Numbered from the stretch's first letter, positions 7,668 to 18,138 are shown. The stretch is DNA of 64,000 nt from [Mycobacterium] crassicus (GCF_020181615.1 NZ_CP084029.1:952856-1016855); one strand, 5' to 3'. Program-made: numbers and translations. Notes: generated by a model not told the origin, from the sequence alone.

Positions 7668-8879
7668 ATGTCCGAAGAAGCCTTCATCTACGAGGCCATT
7701 CGCACCCCGCGCGGTAAGCAGCGCAACGGGGCGCTGAACGAGGTCAAGCCGGTCAGCCTGGCTGTCGGCCTGGTCGACGAGCTGCGACGCCGCAACCCCG
7801 ACCTGGATGTGAACCAGGTCAGCGACGCCGTGTTCGGCGTGGTGTCGCCGGTCGGCGACCAGGGCGGTGACATCGCCCGCACCGTAATGCTGGCCGCCGG
7901 CATGCCCGACACCACCGGCGGCGTGCAGCTCAACCGGTTCTGCGCGTCCGGGCTCGAGGCGATCAACGTCGCGGCCGCCAAGATCAAGGCCGGGTTCGAC
8001 GACCTGGTGCTCGCCGGGGGCGTGGAGTCCATGAGCCGGGTGCCGATGGGCTCCGACGGCGGCGCCTGGGCCGGCGACCCCGACACCAACTACCAGATCG
8101 GTTTCGTGCCGCAGGGCATCGGCGCCGACCTGATCGCCACCATCGAGGGCTTCTCCCGCGAGGACGTCGACGCCTACGCGGCTCGCTCCCAGGACCTGGC
8201 GGCCGCGGCCTGGTCGGGCGGCTACTTCGCCAAGTCGGTGGTGCCGGTCCGCGACCGCAACGGACTGGTGATCCTCGACCACGACGAGCACATGCGGCCC
8301 GGTACGACGGTGGAGAGCCTGGGCAAGCTGAAGACCGCGTTCGACGGGATCGGCGCGATGGGTGGCTTCGACGACGTGGCGCTGCAGAAGTACCACTACG
8401 TCGAGAAGATCAACCACGTCCACACCGGCGGTAACAGCTCCGGCATCGTCGACGGCGCCGCACTGGTGCTGGTCGGTAGCGAGAAGGCCGGTAAGGAGCA
8501 GGGGCTGACCCCGCGGGCCCGCATCGTGGCCGCGGCCACCAGCGGCGCCGACCCGGTCATCATGCTGACCGGTCCGACCCCGGCCACTCGCCGCGTGCTG
8601 GAGCGCTCGGGCCTGACCGTCGACGACATCGACCTGTTCGAGATCAACGAGGCGTTCGCCTCGGTGGCGATGAAGTTCCAGAAGGACTTCAACATTCCCG
8701 ACGAGAAGCTCAACGTCAACGGCGGTGCCATCGCGATGGGGCACCCGCTGGGCGCCACCGGCGCCATGATCACCGGAACCATGGTCGACGAACTGGAGCG
8801 CCGGGGTGCCCGCCGCGCTCTGATCACACTCTGCATCGGCGGCGGCATGGGCGTCGCCACCATCATCGAGAGGGTTTAA
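7668..8879 (+). CDS. fadA: Acetyl-CoA acyltransferase FadA (beta-oxidation thiolase)
   Basis: A 403-residue thiolase, the beta subunit of a bacterial trifunctional complex that cleaves 3-ketoacyl-CoA. The acylated nucleophile is in [12 protein letters not shown], the catalytic histidines are in INEAFA and GHPLGATGA, and the second cysteine is in [15 protein letters not shown] ribosome-binding site precedes the ATG. fadB starts four bases after the stop, so the subunits are cotranslated in stoichiometric fashion. Orthologous by position to Rv0859. Confidence 0.95.
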   Translation: MSEEAFIYEAIRTPRGKQRNGALNEVKPVSLAVGLVDELRRRNPDLDVNQVSDAVFGVVSPVGDQGGDIARTVMLAAGMPDTTGGVQLNRFCASGLEAINVAAAKIKAGFDDLVLAGGVESMSRVPMGSDGGAWAGDPDTNYQIGFVPQGIGADLIATIEGFSREDVDAYAARSQDLAAAAWSGGYFAKSVVPVRDRNGLVILDHDEHMRPGTTVESLGKLKTAFDGIGAMGGFDDVALQKYHYVEKINHVHTGGNSSGIVDGAALVLVGSEKAGKEQGLTPRARIVAAATSGADPVIMLTGPTPATRRVLERSGLTVDDIDLFEINEAFASVAMKFQKDFNIPDEKLNVNGGAIAMGHPLGATGAMITGTMVDELERRGARRALITLCIGGGMGVATIIERV

Positions 8880-8882
8880 GCA

Positions 8883-11015
8883 ATGGCGGAGAACACCATT
8901 CAGTGGGACAAGGACGCTGACGGCATCGTCACCCTGACCCTGGACGACCCGACCGGGTCGGCCAACGTGATGAACGAGAACTACCGCGAGTCCATGCACA
9001 ACGCAGTGGAACGTCTTGTCGCGGAGAAGGATTCGATCACTGGTGTGGTGATCACCAGTGCGAAGAAGACCTTCTTCGCCGGTGGTGACCTCAAGGCGAT
9101 GATCCAGGTGGGCCCGGAGAACGCCCAGCAGATCTTCGACCAGGTCGAAGGCATCAAGGCCGACCTGCGCACCCTGGAGACCTTCGGCAAGCCGGTCGTG
9201 GCCGCCATCAACGGCGCCGCGCTCGGCGGCGGCCTGGAGATCGCGCTGGCCTGCCACCACCGGATCGCCGCGGACGCCAAGGGCAGCCAGATCGGCCTGC
9301 CCGAGGTCACCCTGGGTCTGCTGCCCGGTGGTGGCGGCGTCACCCGCACCGTGCGCATGCTGGGCATCCAGAACGCGTTCATGAACGTGCTGGCCCAGGG
9401 CACCCGGTTCAAGCCGGCCAAGGCCAAGGAAGTGGGCCTGGTCGACGAGGTGCTGCCGACCGTCGAGGAACTGGTCCCGGCCGCCAAGGCGTGGATCAAG
9501 GCCAACCCGGACGGCGGCGTGCAGCCGTGGGATGTCAAGGGCTACAAGATGCCCGGCGGCACCCCGTCCACCCCGTCGCTGGCGGCGATCCTGCCGTCCT
9601 TCCCGGCACTGCTGCGCAAGCAGCTCAAGGGCGCCCCGATGCCCGCACCGCGGGCCATCCTGTCCGCCGCGGTCGAGGGTGCGGCGGTGGACTTCGACGC
9701 CGCCAGCCGCATCGAGGGCCGGTACTTCACCTCGCTGGTCACCGGCAACGTCGCCAAGAACATGATCCAGGCGTTCTTCTTCGACCTGCAGCACATCAAC
9801 GGCGGCGGCAGCCGGCCCGATGGCATCGCGCAGACCCCGATCCGCAAGATCGGTGTGCTGGGCGCGGGGATGATGGGCGCGGGCATCGCCTACGTGTCGG
9901 CCAAGGCCGGCTACGACGTGGTGCTCAAGGACGTCACCCTGGAGGCGGCGCAGAAGGGCAAGGGCTACTCGGAGAAGCTCGAGGCCAAGGCGCTGGAGCG
10001 GGGCCGCACCACCGCGGAGCGTTCCAAGGCGCTGCTGGACAAGATCACCCCGACCGGTGACCCGTCCGACCTCAAGGGCGTGGACTTCGTGATCGAGGCC
10101 GTGTTCGAGAGCCAGGAGCTCAAGCACAAGGTCTTCCAGGAGATCGAGGACATCGTCGAGCCCAACGCGCTGCTGGGGTCGAACACCTCCACGCTGCCGA
10201 TCACCGGTCTGGCGACCGGCGTGAAGCGCCAGGAGGACTTCATCGGGATCCACTTCTTCTCACCCGTCGACAAGATGCCGCTGGTGGAGATCATCCGCGG
10301 TGAGAAGACCTCGGATGAGGCGCTGGCCCGGGTGTTCGACTACGTGCTGGCGATCAAGAAGACCCCGATCGTGGTCAACGACAGCCGCGGCTTCTACACC
10401 TCCCGCGTCATCGGTACCTTCATCAACGAGGCGCTGGCGATGCTGGGCGAGGGTGTGGAGCCGGCCAGCATCGAGCAGGCCGGTCTGCAGGCCGGCTACC
10501 CGGCCGCTCCGCTGCAGCTCTCCGACGAGCTGAACCTGGAGCTGATGCACAAGATCGCCGTCGCCACCCGCGAGGGCATCGAGGCCGCCGGCGGCACCTA
10601 CACCAAGCAGATGAACGAGATCGTCGTCGAGAAGATGATCGAGCTCGGCCGTCCGTCGCGGCTCAAGGGTGCCGGCTTCTACGAGTACGTCGACGGCAAG
10701 CGCACCGGCCTGTGGTCGGGCCTGCGGGAGGCGTTCAACTCGGGCAGCTCCACCCCGCCGCTGCAGGACATGATCGACCGGATGCTCTTCGCCGAGGTGC
10801 TGGAAACCCAGAAGTGCTTCGACGAGGGTGTGCTGACCTCGACCGCCGACGCCAACATCGGCGCGATCATGGGCATCGGCTTCCCGCCGTGGACCGGCGG
10901 CACCGCGCAGTACATCGTCGGCTACCCCGGCGGTAAGGCTGCCTTCGTGGCGCGGGCCAAGGAGCTGGCCGCCAAGTACGGCGATCGGTTCAACCCGCCG
11001 GCGTCGCTGCTCTAG
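8883..11015 (+). CDS. fadB: Fatty oxidation complex alpha subunit FadB
   Basis: A 710-residue two-part enzyme. Residues about 1-250 are a crotonase domain (GGGLEIALACHHRIA with one catalytic Glu, and GLPEVTLGLLPGGGG with the second), which hydrates enoyl-CoA. After a linker, residues about 320-700 are a 3-hydroxyacyl-CoA dehydrogenase with the NAD loop GVLGAGMMGAGIAY, catalytic region GIHFFSPVDKMPLVEI, and a C-terminal helical domain. It acts with the upstream FadA in the cytoplasm. Usual length for the mycobacterial protein. Confidence 0.95.
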   Translation: MAENTIQWDKDADGIVTLTLDDPTGSANVMNENYRESMHNAVERLVAEKDSITGVVITSAKKTFFAGGDLKAMIQVGPENAQQIFDQVEGIKADLRTLETFGKPVVAAINGAALGGGLEIALACHHRIAADAKGSQIGLPEVTLGLLPGGGGVTRTVRMLGIQNAFMNVLAQGTRFKPAKAKEVGLVDEVLPTVEELVPAAKAWIKANPDGGVQPWDVKGYKMPGGTPSTPSLAAILPSFPALLRKQLKGAPMPAPRAILSAAVEGAAVDFDAASRIEGRYFTSLVTGNVAKNMIQAFFFDLQHINGGGSRPDGIAQTPIRKIGVLGAGMMGAGIAYVSAKAGYDVVLKDVTLEAAQKGKGYSEKLEAKALERGRTTAERSKALLDKITPTGDPSDLKGVDFVIEAVFESQELKHKVFQEIEDIVEPNALLGSNTSTLPITGLATGVKRQEDFIGIHFFSPVDKMPLVEIIRGEKTSDEALARVFDYVLAIKKTPIVVNDSRGFYTSRVIGTFINEALAMLGEGVEPASIEQAGLQAGYPAAPLQLSDELNLELMHKIAVATREGIEAAGGTYTKQMNEIVVEKMIELGRPSRLKGAGFYEYVDGKRTGLWSGLREAFNSGSSTPPLQDMIDRMLFAEVLETQKCFDEGVLTSTADANIGAIMGIGFPPWTGGTAQYIVGYPGGKAAFVARAKELAAKYGDRFNPPASLL

Positions 11016-11025
11016 CCTGGCAGAC

Positions 11026-11316
11026 GTGACATCCCCCGAACCCTCGTGGCTTCGGGGGATTTCGCGTCTGTTGGACTACCGCCTGAGTATCACCGTCGGG
11101 AAGCTGCTGGAGATCGGGCTGTGGCTCGGTTTCGCCTACGTGATCATCGGCGTGGTGTGCCTGTTCCTGCGTCCTGACGGCGTGGAAATCCTGCAGACCC
11201 GCGCCGAGGAGCAGTTCGGTATCCCGCCCAACAGCATCTACGAGGTCGCCACGATCGCCGGAGTGCTGCTGTGGCCGGTGATGATGGTGCTGCCCACCAG
11301 CCCCTGCGGCGGCTGA
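11026..11316 (+). CDS. Small membrane protein downstream of fadB
   Basis: Begins at a GTG ten bases after the fadB stop and gives 96 residues, with two hydrophobic segments (LWLGFAYVIIGVVCLFL and GVLLWPVMMVL) around a short loop. Tight spacing suggests that it belongs to the fadAB transcript. No family recognised; a membrane link of the complex is speculation. Confidence 0.6.
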   Translation: MTSPEPSWLRGISRLLDYRLSITVGKLLEIGLWLGFAYVIIGVVCLFLRPDGVEILQTRAEEQFGIPPNSIYEVATIAGVLLWPVMMVLPTSPCGG

Positions 11317-11320
11317 CGCC

Positions 11321-11926
11321 TCAGGCCCGGCGGGCCAACAGGTAGTGCCGCACCGGCTGGCCGCCGTTGACGGGCACGTAGTTCGGTTCGTCGCCGGCGC
11401 TGACCAGCTCCCACTCCGGAGCGAAAAGCCGTTCGATCTCCGGCTGGTCGATACCGCGGACCCCGAACAATGCGCCGGGGGTGAACCCGACGATCAGCAG
11501 CCGCGAGTCCGGGCCGGTCACCGCGTTGAGCTGCCGGACGTACATCGCACGGTCCTGGTCATTCATCCCGTGCAGGCAACCGCTGTCGGTCACCAGGTTG
11601 AAGGGCTCGCCGAGATCGGCCTCGCTGAGCTGGGTGATGTCCGCGCAGAGGAATCGCACCGACACCTTCGCGGCCGCAGCCTTGGCCCGGGCGATCCGCA
11701 AGGCCCGGGGAGTGAAGTCGACGCCGGTGACCCGCCATCCGTTGTGCGCCAGGTAGATGGCGATGTCCCCGGTGCCGCAGCCCAGATCCAGTACGGTGCC
11801 CGGCGACAGTGCCGCGCCCGAGTCCCCCTGGATCAGGTCGCGCAGCCCGCGGGCCAAGGCGTGGCCGTCCCACGGGGTGAAGCCCAGCCGATACATCGCC
11901 CGGAACAGCAGTCGCCTCGCCGCCAT
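11321..11926 (-). CDS. Class I SAM-dependent methyltransferase
   Basis: A 201-residue protein with the Rossmann methyltransferase signature: motif I VLDLGCGTGDIAIYLA, the acidic VTGVDFTPRALRIA after strand 2, a CADITQL segment and a DSGCLHGM motif near strand 4. The substrate is not evident; the small size suits a small-molecule methyltransferase. I start it at MAARRLLFRAMY, the ATG five bases after the stop of the upstream gene, so the two are probably coupled. Confidence 0.8.
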   Translation of the reverse strand: MAARRLLFRAMYRLGFTPWDGHALARGLRDLIQGDSGAALSPGTVLDLGCGTGDIAIYLAHNGWRVTGVDFTPRALRIARAKAAAAKVSVRFLCADITQLSEADLGEPFNLVTDSGCLHGMNDQDRAMYVRQLNAVTGPDSRLLIVGFTPGALFGVRGIDQPEIERLFAPEWELVSAGDEPNYVPVNGGQPVRHYLLARRA

Positions 11927-11931
11927 CGTGT

Positions 11932-12357
11932 CTAGACCGCCCCCATATCGGCGGAGATCCAGTGTTGGGGGCGCAGGTAGATGATCACCTGCTCGCCCAG
12001 TTCGGTCAGCGCGAATTTGAGGTAGCGCTCGGCCCGCTCCGGGGGTAGATATCGACGGGCCAGTTCGACATGGTGATCGTCGGTGCCGGGTTCGATGCGG
12101 CTGACGTCGCCGTCGACGGCGACGTAGCGCAGCGTCGGTTCCGTCCGCTCCACCATCAGCGAAAAGCAGCCGGCCGTCTTGATCAACTGCGCTTTGCGTG
12201 ACCCCGCACCGGTCAGCACCCACGGGTCGCCGCCCGGGGCGTACTGGTACCACATGGGGACGGTCAGCGGTCCGCGGCCGACACCGGCGTTCACCGATAG
12301 TGCCGCGATGTGCGGCTCGGCCAGAAACTGCTCGCGTTCCGCCTTGGACAGGGCCAT
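11932..12357 (-). CDS. PNPOx-like FMN/F420-binding split-barrel protein
   Basis: A 141-residue protein with the pyridoxamine-oxidase-like split barrel: an N-terminal helix (SKAEREQFLAEPHIAALSV), then RGPLTVPMWYQYAPGGDPWVLTGAGSRK, the usual substrate and cofactor strands, and a VAVDGDVSRIEPG segment. Mycobacteria carry many such proteins; most use F420 or FMN and the substrate cannot be read from sequence. It lies just upstream of, and is probably coupled to, the methyltransferase gene. Confidence 0.75.
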   Translation of the reverse strand: MALSKAEREQFLAEPHIAALSVNAGVGRGPLTVPMWYQYAPGGDPWVLTGAGSRKAQLIKTAGCFSLMVERTEPTLRYVAVDGDVSRIEPGTDDHHVELARRYLPPERAERYLKFALTELGEQVIIYLRPQHWISADMGAV

Positions 12358-12414
12358 GTTTCGAGGCTAACCGCCGAGCCCCGCTCCGTGTGCTTGCCGT
12401 GCTGGCGGGTCGTC

Positions 12415-14067
12415 CTAGATCGCCGGGCCCAGCAGGTCGTCGGCGTCGCGGATGATGTAGCCGTAACCCTGCTCGGCCAGGAACCGCTGCCGGTGCGCCG
12501 CGTACTCGGCGTCCAGGCTGTCGCGGGCGACCACCGAATAGAACACCGCACCGCCGCCGTCGGCCTTGGGGCGCAACAGCCGGCCGAGCCGCTGGGCCTC
12601 CTCCTGCCGCGACCCGAAGGTGCCGGAGACCTGCACGGCCACCGACGCCTCCGGCAGGTCGATGGAGAAGTTGGCGACCTTGGACACCACCAGGGTGGAG
12701 ACCTCGCCGCTGCGGAAGGCATCGAACAGCTTCTCGCGCTCGGCGGTGCGGGTCGAGCCCTGAATCACCGGGGCGCCCAACTGCTCGCCCAGTTCTTCGA
12801 GCTGGTCGAGGTAGGCGCCGATCACCAGGGTCTGCTCGCCGGGATGCTGTTTGAGGATCGAGCGCACCACCGCGATCTTGGAGTGCACCGTCGAGCACAG
12901 TTTGTAGCGCTCCTCGGGCTCGGCGACGGCGTAGGTCATCCGCTCGTTCTCGGTCATGGTGACCCGGACCTCGATGCATTCGGCCGGAGCGATCCAGCCC
13001 TGGGCCTCGATGTCCTTCCACGGCGCGTCATAGCGTTTCGGCCCGATCAGGGAGAACACGTCGCCTTCGCGGCCGTCCTCCCGGATCAGCGTCGCGGTCA
13101 GCCCGAGCCGCCGCCGGGACTGCAGGTCGGCGGTCATCCGGAATACCGGGGCGGGCAGCAGGTGCACCTCGTCGTAGATGATCAGCCCCCAGTCGCGGCT
13201 GTCGAACAGCTCCAGGTGCCGGTATTCGCCCTTGGTGCGCCGGGTGATCACCTGATAGGTGGCGATGGTGACCGGCCGGATCTCCTTGCGCTCCCCGGAG
13301 TATTCGCCGATCTCCTCCTCGGTCAGCGACGTGCGGGCGATCAGCTCGCGTTTCCACTGCCGGCCGGCGACGGTGTTGGTGACCAGGATCAGCGTGGTGG
13401 CCTGCGCCTTGGCCATCGCCGCGGCACCGACCAGCGTCTTGCCGGCCCCACAGGGCAACACCACCACCCCCGAGCCGCCGGACCAGAACGATTCGGCGGC
13501 CATCTCCTGATAGTCGCGCAACGCCCAGCCATCCTGCGCCAGGGCGATCGGATGCGCCTCGCCGTCTACGTAGCCGGCCAGATCCTCTGCCGGCCAACCG
13601 ATTTTGAGCAGCATCTGCTTGACCCGGCCGCGCTCGCTGGGATGCACCACGACGGTGTCGTCGTCGATGCGGGCACCGAGCATCGGGGCGATCTTCTTGT
13701 TGCGCAGCACCTCCTCGAGCACGGCGCGATCCAGGCTCACCAACGTCAGCCCATGGACCGGGCTCTTCACCAGCTGCAGGCGCCCGTAGCGCGCCATGGT
13801 GTCGACGATGTCGACCAGCAGCGGTTGGGGCACCGCGTAGCGGGAGTGGCTGACCAGTGCGTCGACCACCTGCTCGGCGTCGTGGCCGGCCGCGCGGGCG
13901 TTCCACAACGCCAACGGGGTGATCCGGTAGGTGTGAATGTGCTCGGGGGCGCGTTCCAACTCGGCGAACGGCGCGATTGCGGCACGCGCCGCGCCGGCCT
14001 GCTCGTGGTCGACCTCAAGCAGCACGGTCTTGTCGGATTGGACGATCAACGGGCCGTCGGTGCTCAT
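12415..14067 (-). CDS. ercc3: XPB/ERCC3-type DNA repair helicase
   Basis: A 550-residue superfamily 2 helicase. After an N-terminal region of about 170 residues (damage-recognition-like), the motor has Walker A LPCGAGKTLVGAAA, the DEVH box in LIIYDEVHLLPAP, motif III GLTATLIREDG, and motif VI EAQRLGRLLRPK. It is the bacterial relative of eukaryotic XPB, an ATP-dependent 3'-5' DNA helicase in DNA repair. The upstream gene, 30 bases away on the same strand, is its usual neighbour in mycobacteria (Rv0861c-Rv0862c), implying an operon. Confidence 0.92.
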   Translation of the reverse strand: MSTDGPLIVQSDKTVLLEVDHEQAGAARAAIAPFAELERAPEHIHTYRITPLALWNARAAGHDAEQVVDALVSHSRYAVPQPLLVDIVDTMARYGRLQLVKSPVHGLTLVSLDRAVLEEVLRNKKIAPMLGARIDDDTVVVHPSERGRVKQMLLKIGWPAEDLAGYVDGEAHPIALAQDGWALRDYQEMAAESFWSGGSGVVVLPCGAGKTLVGAAAMAKAQATTLILVTNTVAGRQWKRELIARTSLTEEEIGEYSGERKEIRPVTIATYQVITRRTKGEYRHLELFDSRDWGLIIYDEVHLLPAPVFRMTADLQSRRRLGLTATLIREDGREGDVFSLIGPKRYDAPWKDIEAQGWIAPAECIEVRVTMTENERMTYAVAEPEERYKLCSTVHSKIAVVRSILKQHPGEQTLVIGAYLDQLEELGEQLGAPVIQGSTRTAEREKLFDAFRSGEVSTLVVSKVANFSIDLPEASVAVQVSGTFGSRQEEAQRLGRLLRPKADGGGAVFYSVVARDSLDAEYAAHRQRFLAEQGYGYIIRDADDLLGPAI

Positions 14068-14097
14068 GGGCCCATTATCCGGAGTAGGCCGACATGC

Positions 14098-16416
14098 TCA
14101 CTGCTCGGCGGCGGAGATCGAGGTGATGCGGTGGATGGTGAAGTCACGCATCTGGCCCGACGTGGAATCGAACGCCACCAGCTGACCGCCGCGGACCAGC
14201 ACCGGGGAGACCTCCCGCTGGGTGGCGACCCCGGCGGCGTCGACGTAGCCGATCAGCACCGTCGAGCCCTCCAGCGCGGCCCGCTTCAACATGATCATCG
14301 CGGTCGCCGGCTCCAGGCGGATGTTGTCGAACGGCGCCGACGTCACGGTGCGCAGCACCCGGACCAGCGCGGTCAGGCTTTCGCCGCTGGGACCGCCCGA
14401 CGTGCGGTGGCTGCGGCGTTCCGCGGGGGTGGGCACCCGCACCCCGCGGGCCCGGATGTCGACGATGGTGCCGGTGGAGTCTTCGGCGGCGGGGGCGAAA
14501 CCGGCAGCGCGCAGCGCTGTCAGCACGTCGGCGATCGGGGCCTGCGCCACCGCCACCGTGGGGGCCAGCAACCGCAGGCCCAGTGTCTCGGCGGCCGGGA
14601 CCGCGACCGCCTGGGTCAGCAGGACCGGATCGTCGCAGCGCACGAAGGACGTCGCCAGTCCGATGCGCAGCTGCCCGTGCCGGCGGGCGACGTCGTCGAT
14701 CAGATAGGTCAGTCCCTGCGGCACCGGGGTCTTGGAGTGCTTCTCGAAGAACGCCTGCAGGCCCGCGCCGGTCCGGCCGACGTCCAGGGCGGCCCGGATG
14801 GTCGGCTCGGACACCCGGTAGACCATGGCGGCACCGGCCGACTCGACGGTGGCGACCACGCCCAGTTCGTCGGCCAGTTCGCGTTTGAGCGGGCCGGGCA
14901 CCACCACGGTCAGATCGGCCTGCACCAGGAAGTGGTCGATCGGCTCGGGCAGGGCGCGGGCCATGGCGGAGATCGCCGCCGTGGGGGATGGGGCGTCGGC
15001 TGCGGTGGCATCCGCGAGGCCGGCCAGTAGGGCACGCCCGGGGGAGCTGATCGCGCCGCGGCCCAGCACACCGAGCGCATGCGCCTCGTCGAGCAGTTCG
15101 CTCACCGGGGCGGGCTGCAGGCGATTGGCCCACCGCGGCCGGCGCCACACCAGGGCCTGCGACGCGGTCGTGGCGTCCACTCCGGCGCCCTCGGGCAGCC
15201 CGGCGAGCATGTCCAGCAGCAGTCGGCGGTCCAGCGGGGCGGCGGTGGAGAACAGCGGTGTGGACAGCGCTGCCCGGGGCTTGCCGTCCGCGCCGCGGCT
15301 GCCGATCAGGCCCGGCCGGGCCGGCAGGTCCAGCCAGGTGGAGGCCAGCAGGTGCCAGCGCTCGGCGGTGGGCCGTTCGGCGAACCGGTCGGCCAGCACC
15401 GTCGGGGCCCAGTACGGGCCTTCGGAATCCGGCCACAGGTGTGGATCGGCGGTGCCCGGGTCGGGGAAGTCCGCCGTGATCAGCCGGGCGGTGGCCGCCA
15501 GCTCCAACAGCAGCCCCAGCCGGGGCTCGTCGACGCCGGTCGCCTTGGCCAGTCGTTTGACCTCCCGGACGCCCAGTCCGCCGCTGCGCAGCTCGGGAAC
15601 CGGCGTGTCGGCCAGGTTGGCCAGGATCACGTCGAGCTCGCGCAGCAGGTCGATCACCGCGCCGGCCGCGGCGGCGTCCACGTCGGCTGCCGTGGTCTGC
15701 GACACCACCGGATCCGGCGCGGTCAGCGCGAGTGGACCCGGCTGCTCGCCGCGCAGCACCTGCCCGACCACCCGCGGCAGGATGACCGTGTCGTCGTCGA
15801 TACGGCGCAGCAGTCCCGACGCCAGCAGCCGTGGCACCGGATGCTCCGGCGGCGCCCCGGGGGCGGCGTCGCGGGTCCGGCCGATCGGCGATCCGGCCAA
15901 CAGCTTGTCCAGCAGGTCACGCTGCGGTGCGTCGAGATCTGCGACCGCGGCGACGAATCCGGGGATCTGCGCGGCCCCGTGCGTCGCCGACTCCTCGGTG
16001 ACCTGACCCGAATGCCATGGCAGGCCCGCACCGGCCTCGGCGACCACCCGCAGGGCGCCGTCGGGTTGATACGAGCCCCAGCACAGCGCCCGCTCGATCA
16101 GGTCGGCCAATGCCTCGGCCACCGCGTCGGCGGGGGCGGCCGCACCGATGCGGGCCAGCAACTCGACCACCGGCACGTCGGCGGTGTCGGCGTGCAGCAC
16201 CAGCAACGCGTCGAGGACGGCGAGCCGCAGGAAATCCAGCTCGTCGGTGGCCGCCCGCACCGACTGGCGGGCCTGCGCCCGGGCCGCCAGGGCAGCGATG
16301 CTGCCCGGCGCCGGCTGAGCGAGGTCGGGCCGCAGCTCCAGCAGTCGAATCAGCCCCGGGTCGGGCAGGTCGGTCAGCCACGATCCCAGCGGCACACCCC
16401 GGGCGTGTTCGGTCAT
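14098..16416 (-). CDS. Helicase-associated protein upstream of XPB
   Basis: A 772-residue protein of the helicase-associated family found next to XPB in actinobacteria. It has an N-terminal [24 protein letters not shown] segment, an Ala/Leu/Arg-rich middle with winged-helix-like repeats (LLEEL-type helices), and a C-terminal domain with [24 protein letters not shown] and a [17 protein letters not shown] strand set that resembles WYL/helicase C-terminal modules. No ATPase motif is visible. It probably binds DNA and works with the helicase. Very high alanine content gives long shadow frames on the other strand. Confidence 0.75.
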   Translation of the reverse strand: MTEHARGVPLGSWLTDLPDPGLIRLLELRPDLAQPAPGSIAALAARAQARQSVRAATDELDFLRLAVLDALLVLHADTADVPVVELLARIGAAAPADAVAEALADLIERALCWGSYQPDGALRVVAEAGAGLPWHSGQVTEESATHGAAQIPGFVAAVADLDAPQRDLLDKLLAGSPIGRTRDAAPGAPPEHPVPRLLASGLLRRIDDDTVILPRVVGQVLRGEQPGPLALTAPDPVVSQTTAADVDAAAAGAVIDLLRELDVILANLADTPVPELRSGGLGVREVKRLAKATGVDEPRLGLLLELAATARLITADFPDPGTADPHLWPDSEGPYWAPTVLADRFAERPTAERWHLLASTWLDLPARPGLIGSRGADGKPRAALSTPLFSTAAPLDRRLLLDMLAGLPEGAGVDATTASQALVWRRPRWANRLQPAPVSELLDEAHALGVLGRGAISSPGRALLAGLADATAADAPSPTAAISAMARALPEPIDHFLVQADLTVVVPGPLKRELADELGVVATVESAGAAMVYRVSEPTIRAALDVGRTGAGLQAFFEKHSKTPVPQGLTYLIDDVARRHGQLRIGLATSFVRCDDPVLLTQAVAVPAAETLGLRLLAPTVAVAQAPIADVLTALRAAGFAPAAEDSTGTIVDIRARGVRVPTPAERRSHRTSGGPSGESLTALVRVLRTVTSAPFDNIRLEPATAMIMLKRAALEGSTVLIGYVDAAGVATQREVSPVLVRGGQLVAFDSTSGQMRDFTIHRITSISAAEQ

Positions 16417-16478
16417 CGTCGACCAGCGTAAGGCCCAACCGAATCACGTCACCGATCGCGACCTGTCAGAATGGTGCC

Positions 16479-16667
16479 GTGGCTGCAAACCAGGACAGTA
16501 AGAAGCGGTATGTCGACAACGGTTGGCCGGAGACAGACGGCGAACCCGCAGTGAGCGAGCTGCGCACCGACCGGGCCGGCGCGCTGTCGCCGTTCGGGGA
16601 CATCGTGTTCCCGCTGCCGTCCGACGACCTGCCCTACCTGCACCCGGTCACCGTCGTCAACCGCTAG
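16479..16667 (+). CDS. Short conserved mycobacterial protein (62 aa)
   Basis: GTG start, product [20 protein letters not shown] and onward, acidic and hydrophilic, ending in [10 protein letters not shown]. It has no signal peptide or membrane segment. It is 12 bases upstream of moaC on the same strand and matches the position of Rv0863 in M. tuberculosis. It may be translated with the molybdopterin genes. Function unknown. Confidence 0.65.
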   Translation: MAANQDSKKRYVDNGWPETDGEPAVSELRTDRAGALSPFGDIVFPLPSDDLPYLHPVTVVNR

Positions 16668-16679
16668 GCCCTGACCGTT

Positions 16680-17159
16680 ATGACCGGTGCCGGCCCGCTG
16701 TCACACCTCGACGAAAGCGGCGCGGCGCACATGGTCGACGTCGGCGCCAAGGCTCCCACCAAACGCACCGCCGTGGCTGCCGGAGTGCTGCACACCACCG
16801 CGGAGGTGGTGCAGCTGATCTCGTCCGGCGGGCTGCCCAAAGGCGACGCGCTGGCCACCGCGCGGGTGGCGGGCATCATGGCGGCCAAGCGCACCAGTGA
16901 CCTGATCCCGCTCTGCCATCAACTGGCACTGACCGGAGTCGACGTCGACTTCACCATCGGGGAAGCCCGGATCGACATCACCGCCGCCGTGCGCACCACC
17001 GACCGCACCGGGGTGGAGATGGAAGCGCTGACGGCGGTCAGCGTGGCGGCCCTGACCCTCTACGACATGATCAAGGCCGTCGACCGCGCGGCCGTCATCG
17101 ACGACATCCGGGTGCTGAGCAAAGAAGGCGGACGCACCGGGGCCTGGGAGCGCTCGTGA
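16680..17159 (+). CDS. moaC: Cyclic pyranopterin monophosphate synthase MoaC
   Basis: A 159-residue MoaC. It has [16 protein letters not shown] at the start, the [22 protein letters not shown] block with the active-site histidine, [16 protein letters not shown], and [13 protein letters not shown] before RVLSKEGG. It converts the MoaA product to cPMP, the second part of step one in molybdenum cofactor synthesis. It is first of three overlapping genes (moaC-mog-moaE). Confidence 0.95.
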   Translation: MTGAGPLSHLDESGAAHMVDVGAKAPTKRTAVAAGVLHTTAEVVQLISSGGLPKGDALATARVAGIMAAKRTSDLIPLCHQLALTGVDVDFTIGEARIDITAAVRTTDRTGVEMEALTAVSVAALTLYDMIKAVDRAAVIDDIRVLSKEGGRTGAWERS

Positions 17160-17635
17160 CCGACCGGACCGCCCACATCATCATCGCCTCCACCCGGGCC
17201 TCGGCCGGTGTCTACACCGACCGCACCGGGCCGATCATCGCCGACTGGCTGGCGCAGCGCGGCTTCGCGCCGGTGCAGCCCGAGGTCGTGCCCGACGGCG
17301 AGCCGGTCGGTGCGGCGCTGCGGGCCGCGGTGGTCGCCGGGGCGAACCTGATCATCACCTCCGGGGGCACCGGCATCTCACCGACCGACGACACCCCGGC
17401 GCAGACGTCGGCCGTGCTGGACTACCAGATCCCCGGCCTGGCCGATGCCATCCGCCGCTCGGGGCTGCCGAAGGTGCCGACCTCAGTGCTGTCCCGCGGG
17501 GTCTGCGGAGTGGCCGGCCGGACCCTGATCGTCAACCTGCCCGGCTCCACCGGCGGGGTGCGTGACGGTCTCGGGGTGCTCACCGACGTCCTGGATCACG
17601 CGCTGGACCAGCTCGCGGGCGGAGACCACGGCTGA
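17156..17635 (+). CDS. mog: Molybdopterin adenylyltransferase Mog/MoaB-type
   Basis: GTG start overlapping the moaC stop by four bases. It is a 159-residue protein of the MogA/MoaB fold: [20 protein letters not shown], then the ligand motif [17 protein letters not shown], and [14 protein letters not shown]. The family adenylates molybdopterin before metal insertion. Usual length for the single-domain enzyme. Confidence 0.92.
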   Translation: MTDRTAHIIIASTRASAGVYTDRTGPIIADWLAQRGFAPVQPEVVPDGEPVGAALRAAVVAGANLIITSGGTGISPTDDTPAQTSAVLDYQIPGLADAIRRSGLPKVPTSVLSRGVCGVAGRTLIVNLPGSTGGVRDGLGVLTDVLDHALDQLAGGDHG

Positions 17636-18072
17636 TGGCCGCCACCGAAGTGCTGGTGCTGCGGGCGGCGGTCACCGCGGATCCCATCGTGCTGGCCGAA
17701 CACGAGGAATTGGTGAGCCACCGCGCCGCGGGGGCGATCGTCGGATTCGTCGGCATGATCCGCGACCACGACCAGGGCCGGCAGGTGAGCAGGCTGGAGT
17801 ACTCGGCGCATCCTTCGGCCGGGCAGGTGATGGACGAGGTGTTGGCCGAGATCGCCGAACAGGTCAGCGGGGTTCGCGCCCTGGCGGCCAGCCATCGGGT
17901 CGGCCCCCTGCGCATCGGGGATGCCGCGCTGGTGGCCGCCGTGGCTGCCGATCACCGCCGGCAGGCGTTCGAGGCGTGCGCGCTGCTCGTCGACACCGTC
18001 AAGGAGCGACTGCCGGTGTGGAAGCACCAGTTCTTCGCCGACGGCACCGAGGAATGGGTCGGTTCGGCCTGA
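17635..18072 (+). CDS. moaE: Molybdopterin synthase catalytic subunit MoaE
   Basis: A 145-residue MoaE with [32 protein letters not shown] (YxxH region), the [19 protein letters not shown] strand, and the catalytic-lysine C-terminal motif [19 protein letters not shown]. It works with MoaD, whose gene lies on the far side of rpfA. Its start shares a base with the mog stop. Confidence 0.95.
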   Translation: MAATEVLVLRAAVTADPIVLAEHEELVSHRAAGAIVGFVGMIRDHDQGRQVSRLEYSAHPSAGQVMDEVLAEIAEQVSGVRALAASHRVGPLRIGDAALVAAVAADHRRQAFEACALLVDTVKERLPVWKHQFFADGTEEWVGSA

Positions 18073-18077
18073 GCGGG

Positions 18078-18124
18078 GACCGCAAGGCCGGCGAAGCCGG
18101 TTGCAGCGGGTCGCCGCCATCAAC
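18078..18124. repeat. 47-bp dispersed repeat, copy A, after moaE
   Basis: From GACCGCAAGG to the final CAAC, these 47 bases match 39 of 47 positions of the sequence at 51750-51796; the longest shared block is TGCAGCGGGTC. Both copies start a few bases after a stop codon, in noncoding DNA and in the same orientation relative to the upstream gene. It has no transposase and no strong hairpin. Confidence 0.65.
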
Positions 18125-18138
18125 ACAGCCCGCAGACA

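Noticed and set aside
7584..10253. Very long minus-strand frame across fadA-fadB
   Set aside because: High-GC codon bias produces long open frames opposite real genes; the product is low-complexity His/Gln/Arg/Val-rich and antisense to two well-conserved enzymes.
11345..11935. Plus-strand frame opposite the methyltransferase
   Set aside because: No motif; the minus-strand protein has complete SAM-binding motifs.
12310..15030. Very long plus-strand frame opposite the XPB helicase region
   Set aside because: Shadow frame with GDRRRG/HRRG-type composition; the minus strand encodes recognisable helicase motifs.
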